Origin: Desulfurococcales archaeon
GTDB taxonomy: Archaea > Thermoproteota > Thermoprotei_A > Sulfolobales > NBVN01
Assembly: GCA_027061705.1 (NCBI GenBank)
Contig: JAMOVB010000120.1
Location: 1-7,044 of the forward strand
Direction of reading: 5' to 3'
Length of the DNA stretch: 7,044 nucleotides
The notes under the pieces were generated by a model. That model made no database searches. It had not been told where the DNA came from and saw only the letters and a list, made by a program, of their open reading frames with translations. Both the position numbers and the translations under genes were made by a program. Below, piece after piece: positions 1 through 5,487 of the stretch (within the stretch, counting starts at the first letter, position 1; the number at the start of each line of letters is the position of its first letter).

Positions 1-74
1 TGGTGTCATGATAAAAGAGATTCTTATTTTATTCTTAACTTTAGACATACGTTGCATATAATGTACTTGTCTGG

Positions 75-82
75 TATAAAAG
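75..82 (+). promoter_or_regulatory. TATA box of the PLD-nuclease gene
   Basis: The sequence TATAAAAG lies about 45 bases before the ATG at 125. Archaeal transcription normally starts about 25 bases downstream of the TATA centre, which would put the start near 102-108. That gives a short leader that still contains the GGAG at 115-118. The whole upstream region is A+T-rich, so other TATA-like strings exist, but this one has the right spacing for the start codon chosen here. Confidence 0.5.
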
Positions 83-114
83 AATAAAATACTACCGAAT
101 AATATTGTTTATTT

Positions 115-118
115 GGAG
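115..118 (+). promoter_or_regulatory. Shine-Dalgarno GGAG that decides the start of the PLD gene
   Basis: GGAG is followed by a 6-base spacer and the ATG at 125-127. A TTG at 113-115 is also in frame and would add four residues (MENC), but it overlaps this GGAG and has no purine-rich site of its own before it. The ATG is therefore the better start. Confidence 0.6.
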
Positions 119-124
119 AACTGC

Positions 125-1678
125 ATGAAGCCGTATCTCTGTCTTAGTCTGCGTGAATGCTTTCAAATATTATCTACTCTCGATTGCGAGTTTCAGGGAA
201 TTACTGCAGTTGTTGCATATATTAAGGAATCTGGTGTCGATGAATTGCAGGGTATTCTTAGCGATTCCTGTATAAAGAGAAGCACTATAGTTACCGGACT
301 TGATTTTTATCTTACTGAGCCCGGTGCTCTAAGAAAACTAATAAATCTCGGTGCGGAGGTATTAATATATGTGGGTAATCGTGAATTTCATCCTAAATTC
401 TACTTAGTTAGATGTAGTGATGGGCGTGAATATCTTATAGTAGGCTCTGCTAATATTAGTCGTGGAGCAATAGTCGGCGAGAACATTGAAGTCAGTACAT
501 TAATTGGTAGCTATGGAGATGTGATAGTTAAAGCTAAGAAGTTAATTAAAGAGATAAGGCAACTAAGTGTAAATGCAAAAGCTATTATTAGGGAATATGA
601 AGAGAAGCGTAATAGAATTTTAACGTACTCTAGAAGGTTGGAAAATAAGCCTGAGATATCGTCGCTTAACCTTAAGCCGATAGACAGAGCGCTTAGCGAT
701 TTTCGAAGAATGGATATAGACGTTACTAATAATGGGAACCTATCTATAAGCAGTAGTTCGGTTATTACTAATGTATCTAAAGCCTCACAACATGAAGCGG
801 AGGTTAAGGACGTAGAGGCTCTAGGAGAGACAATCCATACGTCAGTAGCAACCATAAGTAGAGATGAACATATCGAAAGCAGAACGAATTTACAGAAAGG
901 CTCCAGAGGTGACGTTCAGGTAAATGGAGAAAAAGGATCGGAAACGAAATCTATGCAGAGACAGCGTAGTGAAAGTTTGAAAGAAGTTTTATTGGTGGGG
1001 CGTGATATTGGCATTGAAATCGACACTTATGACATATTTCACGTTAATATAGAAAGAGCTAAAGCTCATATAACACAGCTACTTTGCCAGCTAGTTAAAT
1101 ACGGACTTCTGGAATTGCCTAAAAACGTAGGTGAAAAGAAAACAATTAACTTTACAGCGAAGGTTTACATACCTATCCCTCGGGCTTATGAAAAGCTTAA
1201 GCGCGGACAAGCAAACGTGAATGTAGTAAAATGCATGCGTGTAGCATTAGGTAAGCAGTACGGTAGCAGAAAGAGGAAAGCTTTTTGGGAAGCATTAAGG
1301 TTACTGTTAATAGTGTTTAGATATGGAATAAAAGTATCTAAAAAGCGCTATGGGAAAGACCTAGCTCTTGCACGCGAGTATAGTGGGGCATTTAAATCTA
1401 GGGATGAGAAGAATAGATTTGCTCTAAAACTAGTGAAATGTCTTGAAAAAGAGGGCTTAATAGAGATCAGCGGTAATTTTGCTATGTCCAATTTGAGAAA
1501 ACTTGCAGAACTGGGCTTTTATGAGATTACTTGGGGTAAGGTCTCAATACGTATAACTAAGGCTAATGGTTCTGCTTACAAGATAAGGCTTGAATTATTA
1601 GAACCTTTTAAGTTGCAACAACCGAGAATCTACATTATCCCTAAAGATGACTTCATGAGAAAGCGTGGTATTATATAA
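125..1678 (+). CDS. PLD/HKD-superfamily nuclease-like protein
   Basis: About 517 residues from the ATG at 125 (residue numbers below count from the alternative TTG at 113). The N-terminal part holds one phospholipase D-type motif: H93-x-K95 in FHPKFYLV, then GSANIS at 111-116 and N124/E126 in GENIEV. This is the single HKD half-site layout of BfiI/NgoFVII-like endonucleases and Nuc, which work as dimers with one shared active site. Residues about 137-180 are charged and helical, possibly a coiled coil. About 200-290 is a polar Ser/Glu/Asn-rich linker. About 290-521 is basic with helix-rich stretches that could be winged-helix DNA binding, which is inference. There is no signal peptide or membrane segment, so it is cytoplasmic. 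The gene stands alone and is much more A+T-rich than the cob operon, with AGA/ATA-rich codons, suggesting transfer. A role in defence or DNA repair is plausible but not shown; no methylase or helicase partner is visible. Confidence 0.75.
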   Translation: MKPYLCLSLRECFQILSTLDCEFQGITAVVAYIKESGVDELQGILSDSCIKRSTIVTGLDFYLTEPGALRKLINLGAEVLIYVGNREFHPKFYLVRCSDGREYLIVGSANISRGAIVGENIEVSTLIGSYGDVIVKAKKLIKEIRQLSVNAKAIIREYEEKRNRILTYSRRLENKPEISSLNLKPIDRALSDFRRMDIDVTNNGNLSISSSSVITNVSKASQHEAEVKDVEALGETIHTSVATISRDEHIESRTNLQKGSRGDVQVNGEKGSETKSMQRQRSESLKEVLLVGRDIGIEIDTYDIFHVNIERAKAHITQLLCQLVKYGLLELPKNVGEKKTINFTAKVYIPIPRAYEKLKRGQANVNVVKCMRVALGKQYGSRKRKAFWEALRLLLIVFRYGIKVSKKRYGKDLALAREYSGAFKSRDEKNRFALKLVKCLEKEGLIEISGNFAMSNLRKLAELGFYEITWGKVSIRITKANGSAYKIRLELLEPFKLQQPRIYIIPKDDFMRKRGII

Positions 1679-1727
1679 TTAGATCATTCTTCTAGTAGAG
1701 TCAATATCTAACTATAGTTCTTCACTA

Positions 1728-1783
1728 TTCTCATTTTCTCCAAAGTACTTTTCTTTACTTTTCTTTACTGTTTATTTTTAATT
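1728..1783 (+). terminator. T-rich termination region after the PLD gene
   Basis: Starting about 50 bases after the stop codon, the plus strand carries repeated T-runs. They include a 10-bp unit (ACTTTTCTTT) repeated twice at 1747-1766, then TTTATTTTTAATTT. Archaeal RNA polymerase terminates on such T-tracts without needing a hairpin. CTTTACT at 1763-1769 can pair with AGTAAAG at 1805-1811, but that stem is weak and spread out. Confidence 0.5.
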
Positions 1784-1818
1784 TAATCTTAATCATCACG
1801 ATAAAGTAAAGTAAATAC

Positions 1819-1869
1819 AAAAATCATTATGCATTTGTATATTTAGAATTTAGAATAATAATATTCTAA
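1819..1869 (-). terminator. Hairpin plus T-tract after cobS
   Basis: Read on the minus strand downstream of the cobS stop, TTAGAAT (minus-strand complement of 1863-1869) pairs with ATTCTAA (complement of 1850-1856) across a 6-base loop. This 7-bp stem is all A/T except one G-C pair. A T5 tract (complement of 1819-1823) and more T-rich sequence follow. It is a plausible end for the cob operon transcript. The stem is weak at high temperature, so the T-tract may matter more. Confidence 0.4.
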
Positions 1870-1898
1870 GAGTACTCTAATGCTATCGTTACTATTGT

Positions 1899-2687
1899 TC
1901 AAGTTATAGAACAAGCCACTACAACGACTATTAAAGTTGCTAGCGACGTGAGTCTGCCGAATTCGTAGGCCGTGCCTAGGACGTCCCCGTTTACGAAGCC
2001 GAGCCTCCTGTTCGCTGCCCTAGCTACGGCGGCTCCCGCAGCGCATGACGCTGCGTAGGGTGCGAGCGCGTACGCTATCCAGACGCTGTGTAGGGCCAGC
2101 GCGTACGGTGCTAGTATGGTTGCGGATACCGCTATGTTAAGGGCCTGCGCCAACGCCCTCTTAACCTTCGTTACGAAGGGGCGGCCCATGCCTTCGTAGG
2201 GCTCGGGCTTCCCGATCGACGCCGCGACGAACATAGCCTCCGCTGATGCGGCATGGCTTGCCGCGAGCACGGCGGCTAGTTGGGCAGGTAGTGATGGGTT
2301 CGGGAGCGCTTGCCGGGCGCGGGTCGGGGTTAGGGTTAGGATGTATGAGGCCATGGCGTAGGTGGTTATTAGGTTTAGGGCGAGGGCGAGTATGCCGAAC
2401 ACCCCCTTCCTCGGGTCCTTCATTATCCTCAACGCGTCCTCACCCGTAGCGCCCACGGCGGATGCCTCCATAAAGTCGGTGAACCCGTCAACGTGGATGC
2501 CTCCGGTGAACGCTACGTAGGTCAGCAGGTATGCGGCGGCCCCAAGCTGCGTCGAGCCCGTTAGGTAGGTTACGTAGGTAGCGGCGAGCCACGCCACGGC
2601 ACCTGTTATTAGGCCTACGTAGGGCGCTAGGTAGAAGTGGCTGCCGGCATCGTCAAGGCTCCCGCCGCCGGCGGGGATCCTAGTCAT
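1899..2687 (-). CDS. cobS: Adenosylcobinamide-GDP ribazoletransferase (cobalamin synthase)
   Basis: CobS is an integral membrane enzyme that joins adenosylcobinamide-GDP to alpha-ribazole (5'-phosphate), the last assembly step of the nucleotide loop. From the ATG at 2687 the product is 262 residues. Family signatures are clear: GGIHVDGFTDFMEA at 62-75 (metal-binding acidic motif), DPRKGVFG at 91-98, and GFVNGDVLGTAYEFGRL at 230-246 near the C-terminus. Hydrophobic segments lie at about 20-42, 48-61, 98-118, 135-157, 183-222 and 246-261. The fourth acidic position of the first motif is Glu74 where Asp is usual. It is the last gene of the operon. The ATG start is doubtful: the conserved helix LRGFLALLSL that precedes TRIP in the family is encoded just upstream in the same frame, and the ATG has no SD. 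See the entry for 2688-2737. Confidence 0.9.
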   Translation of the reverse strand: MTRIPAGGGSLDDAGSHFYLAPYVGLITGAVAWLAATYVTYLTGSTQLGAAAYLLTYVAFTGGIHVDGFTDFMEASAVGATGEDALRIMKDPRKGVFGILALALNLITTYAMASYILTLTPTRARQALPNPSLPAQLAAVLAASHAASAEAMFVAASIGKPEPYEGMGRPFVTKVKRALAQALNIAVSATILAPYALALHSVWIAYALAPYAASCAAGAAVARAANRRLGFVNGDVLGTAYEFGRLTSLATLIVVVVACSIT

Positions 2688-2737
2688 TAGGGACAGTAGC
2701 GCTAGGAAGCCGCGTAGCGGTCCGCACCCACCCTCAC
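2688..2737 (-). other. Displaced 5' end of cobS (apparent -1 base frame break)
   Basis: Read in the cobS frame, this stretch encodes PLRGFLALLSL directly before MTRIP. That matches the N-terminal helix known in CobS proteins (for example E. coli FWAMLSFITRLP). Back to the in-frame TGA at 2757-2759 there is no ATG, GTG or TTG in this frame, only CTG at 2739-2741 and 2694-2696. A GTG at 2737-2735, overlapping the cobD TGA as GTGA, is preceded by GGAGGTG with suitable spacing, but it is one base out of frame and stops at TAG 2704-2702. One extra base, for instance in the G-rich run near 2721-2732, would give a normal CobS start MRVGAGPLRGF. The cause is a sequencing error, a real indel or an unusual initiation event. 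Confidence 0.6.
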
Positions 2738-2754
2738 CCAGCGCCGAGCACCTC
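2730..2754 (-). repeat. Gene-junction repeat, copy at cobD/cobS
   Basis: The minus strand reads GAGGTGCTCGGCG, then CTG, then GGTGAGGGT. The same 22 bases without the CTG occur at the cbiS/cobY junction (4350-4371). In both places the repeat supplies the SD (GAGGTG), the last codons of the upstream gene (EVLG..G stop) and a GTGA stop/start overlap. Confidence 0.7.
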
Positions 2755-3828
2755 CGTCAGAGCCCTTACCAGCCCCTCATTATCCTCCCTAAGCCTTACG
2801 GCCACCCTAGTGTAGTAGTTGCTGAGTCCGTAGAAGCTTGACGCGTCCCTAACGCAGTACCCCCGCCTCAGCATCTCCTTAAACACCCTTACCGAGGTTT
2901 CGGCCGGGTGGTGTATGAGTAGGTAGGGGGCGTCGGACTCCGGAACGGCTAGGCCGGCCTTAAGCAGTTTGGAACGCATCCAAGCCCTCTCAGAGGCGAG
3001 CACGTCCCTAGACATCTCGATGAACTCCCTAACCCTGCCGCCGAACTCCGCCAGTACCTTGCGTGTGAGGCAGTCGGCCAGCGAGTTAACGTTCCACGCC
3101 TGCCTAACTAGGTTGAGGGCTTCGGCAACGCATCTACACCCATACACGAAACCGGCCCTAAGCCCAGGTATTGAGAGTGTCTTAGTCAGGCTTACGACCG
3201 CCGCCACACCCTCCATCCCTTCGAAGGCCTTCAGGCTTAGCCCCTCGGCGCTGAACTCCTTGAACGCGAGGTCAAGTATTAAGTAGGTGCCTTCGGGGAG
3301 GTCCTCCCAGACCTCCTCAACCCACTTCATACCTAGCGGAGCTCCCGTCGGGTTGTTCGGGTCGGAGGCCAGAATGGCGCACGGCTTGCGCGCCTTCCTA
3401 GCGGCGCTAACCACCTCCTGCGGGTCTGGAGGCTCTACGAAGCCACTGCCGCCTAAGCCCCTGTAGAGCACCCTACGCAGCTCGAAGCCCAGCGCCCTAG
3501 CAAGGCATTCGTGGTCGCCGAACGTAGGCTCAAGCGCTATGAGGGCCTTGACCCTCAGCCCGACGGGCAGTAGGGATAGGGCCTCCGCAGCCCCGTTCAC
3601 GGGCACTATGAGGTCTGCGTCAACCCCGTACCACCCGCTTAACACCTCCCTGAGGCCAACGTACTCGTAGTCAGGGTATCTGAAGGCGGCGCCCCCCTCC
3701 ACGCACTCGGTGAGGGCCTCAACAACCTCCTCAGGAGGGGCTAGGGGGTTCAGGTTGGAGCTGAAGTCCACGCAGCCGGGCGGGCACCTACCGCCGTGAG
3801 CCCTACAGACCCTCGCCACCTCCCCCAC
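2734..3828 (-). CDS. cobD: Threonine-phosphate decarboxylase-like PLP enzyme
   Basis: A 364-residue fold-type I PLP enzyme of the HisC/CobD aminotransferase family. CobD decarboxylates L-threonine O-3-phosphate to (R)-1-aminopropan-2-ol O-2-phosphate, the linker of cobalamin. Visible features are HGG at 11-13 and DFSSNLNPLAPP at 21-32, typical of the CobD branch; DPNNPTG at 156-162; DLAFKEF at 186-192; the PLP lysine K216 in SLTKTLSIPGLRAGF; and R224. The C-terminal RVAVR at 341-345 has the expected substrate-carboxylate arginine. HisC is the alternative, but the HGG start and location between cobY and cobS favour CobD. The GTG start at 3828 has AGGTGA six bases before it and lies inside cobY (26-nt overlap), so the two are probably translated together. 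Its last codons carry the repeat that should start cobS. Confidence 0.85.
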   Translation of the reverse strand: MGEVARVCRAHGGRCPPGCVDFSSNLNPLAPPEEVVEALTECVEGGAAFRYPDYEYVGLREVLSGWYGVDADLIVPVNGAAEALSLLPVGLRVKALIALEPTFGDHECLARALGFELRRVLYRGLGGSGFVEPPDPQEVVSAARKARKPCAILASDPNNPTGAPLGMKWVEEVWEDLPEGTYLILDLAFKEFSAEGLSLKAFEGMEGVAAVVSLTKTLSIPGLRAGFVYGCRCVAEALNLVRQAWNVNSLADCLTRKVLAEFGGRVREFIEMSRDVLASERAWMRSKLLKAGLAVPESDAPYLLIHHPAETSVRVFKEMLRRGYCVRDASSFYGLSNYYTRVAVRLREDNEGLVRALTEVLGAG

Positions 3829-4357
3829 CGCACATCACCTGCTCGACAAGCCTTACGTCGCCCCAAGTATTCACGTTAATTAAGCCCCTAGCGGCCACCC
3901 CCACCGTGGCCCAGCCCCCCGACTCGCGTGTGAATATCGATATGCCTACCGGGCCGGAGCCTGCGTCAAGCGTGATTACGGCTGGGAGGGGTTTAAGAGC
4001 GGATGTCTTCCTAAGGAACTCCTCAAGCGTGGCTGGAGTTACTGCGGGTGTGTCGGCTGGGAGCACTAGGGCGGGGAGCCTAACGCACTTAAGGATGAGT
4101 GCTAGGTCCTCAACATACCCGGTTCCGGGCGTCTCAACGCACTCGACGGCGGGTCCGAAGCGCTCACGCAGGTAGGTAGCCACCGGCCCGGAGGTGGTTG
4201 GGGATACCGCGACGACGACCCTCCCGACGACGTTCTCAGCGGCCCTAACCACCCAGTGGACCATCGGCTTACCGCACACCTTAACTAAGGGCTTAACCAC
4301 GTACCCCATCCTACTGCCCCGCCCTCCAGCCATGACTACCGCCTCAGCAACCCTCAC
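3803..4357 (-). CDS. cobY: GTP:adenosylcobinamide-phosphate guanylyltransferase
   Basis: CobY is the archaeal non-orthologous replacement for CobU/CobP. It transfers GMP from GTP to adenosylcobinamide phosphate and has no kinase activity. The 184-residue product has the nucleotidyltransferase loop MAGGRGSRMG at 9-18 followed by KPLVKVCGKPMV at 22-33, the family segment TPGTGYVEDL at 76-85, LPADTP at 99-104 with a likely metal-binding Asp102, and INVNTWGDVRL at 160-170. This order and the last two motifs resemble the M. jannaschii CobY. The start is GTG at 4357, overlapping the cbiS TGA as GTGA, with GAGGTG eight bases upstream. The tail is Gly-rich (CGGGGGEGL) because the 3' end also encodes the start of cobD. 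Length is close to the usual 190-200 residues. Confidence 0.88.
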   Translation of the reverse strand: MRVAEAVVMAGGRGSRMGYVVKPLVKVCGKPMVHWVVRAAENVVGRVVVAVSPTTSGPVATYLRERFGPAVECVETPGTGYVEDLALILKCVRLPALVLPADTPAVTPATLEEFLRKTSALKPLPAVITLDAGSGPVGISIFTRESGGWATVGVAARGLINVNTWGDVRLVEQVMCGGGGGEGL

Positions 4358-4371
4358 CCGCCGAGCACCTC
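4350..4371 (-). repeat. Gene-junction repeat, copy at cbiS/cobY
   Basis: The minus strand reads GAGGTGCTCGGCG directly followed by GGTGAGGGT. It matches the copy at 2730-2754 except for one missing codon (CTG). It contains the SD, the cbiS stop and the cobY GTG start. Confidence 0.7.
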
Positions 4372-5487
4372 GTCATAGAGCTTTGTTAGTGCCGATGCTA
4401 TGAGCGCTGACGCCACGTCGTCCTCGAACATGGGTAGGGAGTTAACCTCCGGCAGGCCCCCGCCCTTCTTAATCCTCTCAACCCAGTAGGTCGCGAAGAG
4501 CGCCTTAGCGCCCGCCAAGTACGTTGCGAGGGCCATGCTTAGCAGCTCGTCCGAGACGATCTTAACGGTGTCGGCCTCGAACTCACCCCTGCTTAAGCCG
4601 GGTATGGTTCCCGCCCTCCCGTGAAGGTCGAGCTCCCTCGCAGCTATGATGAATGCCCAGGTATTGGGATCCTTCAGGAAGGACTTGATGTGCTCTGAAA
4701 CGCGCTTCCTAACGAAGCCCTCCTCAAGCCCTGGCACGGGCGCGTTGCGGTAGGCTTTGAGGGCGGCCTCAACAAGCTCGTCAACACCTAACCCGATAGC
4801 CTCCCTCAACCTGTCCTCCGGGTCGAGCGCCTTAAGCCCCGCCTCAACCACGGCGCCGTAGGTCAGGGAGGCCACAGCGTTGCCGTCTAGCGTCGCCATA
4901 CCGGCCCATGGGAGGGCAGGCCCCCCGCCCCCGGCTGGGTAGAGCACGGTCACGTTATCGGTCACGGTTCCGACGGCCCTCGACCCGCACCTGAGTAGGA
5001 GGTCTGAGCAGGCTGCCGCCTTAGCCTCGGAAACCACTCTAAGCATGTCTAGTGCTGCTGGAAGGCTCAACCGCCTGCTCGTAGCCGCGACGACCGTTAT
5101 GGTGCCGGCGCCCCGAACCTCCCTGACGCTGTGGAGCGTGCCCTGCTCGACACATGCGGGAGGGTCGAAGCCGGCCACGACGGCCACGGCCGCCTCACCG
5201 CCCTCATACCTGGCCTCAGCAGTGACGGCGTCACCGATGTCGGCCGCCGTGAACACCACCACAGCCTTCCCCGGCTCCAGCCCCGCCTCAGCAGCTATTC
5301 GGGTTGCCAGACCGCGCAGTCCCTCAGGAGGGGTTCTGAAGTCCCTGCCAACCCTCCTAACCACCACACCGTCACACTCACCCACACCAACGCCCGTGAA
5401 CACGGTGCTTACCGCGGATGCCCTCCCGCCGCCGTACCTAATTAGTAGCGTGTCGGGTGAGAGCCTCTCAAGCCTTAGCAGCCCCAA
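4354..5487 (-). CDS. cbiS: Bifunctional adenosylcobinamide amidohydrolase / alpha-ribazole-phosphate phosphatase
   Basis: A 377-residue two-domain protein. Residues about 1-245 match CbiZ, which hydrolyses the aminopropanol amide of adenosylcobinamide to give adenosylcobyric acid for salvage; visible family features are GTVTDNVTVLYP at 173-184 and WAGMATLDGNAVASL at 194-208. Residues about 258-377 match CobZ, a PgpA-like phosphatase acting on alpha-ribazole or cobalamin 5'-phosphate, with ADTVKIVSDELLSMALATY at 305-323 and the acidic FEDDVAS at 354-360. The same fusion is known as CbiS in Methanopyrus kandleri. The start is TTG at 5487 with GGAGGT nine bases upstream; the first 20 nt overlap cobT. 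It ends in a GTGA overlap with cobY. No frame break is visible and the domains join smoothly, so this is a real fusion. It is cytoplasmic; the product feeds CbiB, which is not in this window. Confidence 0.87.
   Translation of the reverse strand: MGLLRLERLSPDTLLIRYGGGRASAVSTVFTGVGVGECDGVVVRRVGRDFRTPPEGLRGLATRIAAEAGLEPGKAVVVFTAADIGDAVTAEARYEGGEAAVAVVAGFDPPACVEQGTLHSVREVRGAGTITVVAATSRRLSLPAALDMLRVVSEAKAAACSDLLLRCGSRAVGTVTDNVTVLYPAGGGGPALPWAGMATLDGNAVASLTYGAVVEAGLKALDPEDRLREAIGLGVDELVEAALKAYRNAPVPGLEEGFVRKRVSEHIKSFLKDPNTWAFIIAARELDLHGRAGTIPGLSRGEFEADTVKIVSDELLSMALATYLAGAKALFATYWVERIKKGGGLPEVNSLPMFEDDVASALIASALTKLYDEVLGG

Larger units (their letters stand above)
1679..1898. other. Intergenic gap between convergent genes
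   Basis: A 220-base A+T-rich stretch separates the 3' ends of the PLD gene and cobS. I see no ORF of note, RNA gene or att-like duplication in it. It holds T-tracts for the plus strand, a short hairpin plus T-tract for the minus strand, and short period-5 (AAAGT, near 1802-1816) and period-10 repeats. The switch from A+T-rich to G+C-rich sequence occurs at the cobS end, near 1900. Confidence 0.7.

Noticed and set aside
511..855. 114-codon minus-strand frame inside the PLD gene.
   Set aside because: It is antisense to a well supported gene and has no start signal or recognisable domain.
1747..1816. A CRISPR-like or insertion-sequence end made of the period-10 and period-5 A/T repeats.
   Set aside because: Units are too short and too few, with no spacers and no transposase; low-complexity terminator sequence is enough.
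2326..2340. Telomere-like GGGGTTAGGGTTAGG on the plus strand.
   Set aside because: It lies inside cobS and simply encodes LTLTP on the minus strand; only two units and not at an end.
2514..2621. Recurrent TACGTA palindromes (2514, 2571, 2616) resembling a repeated operator.
   Set aside because: They come from Tyr-Val codons (TAC GTA) in the membrane segments of cobS; spacing is irregular.
2734..3828. Histidinol-phosphate aminotransferase (HisC) identity for the PLP enzyme.
   Set aside because: The HGG motif before DFSSNLNP and placement between cobY and cobS fit CobD better; sequence alone does not fully exclude a HisC-like activity.
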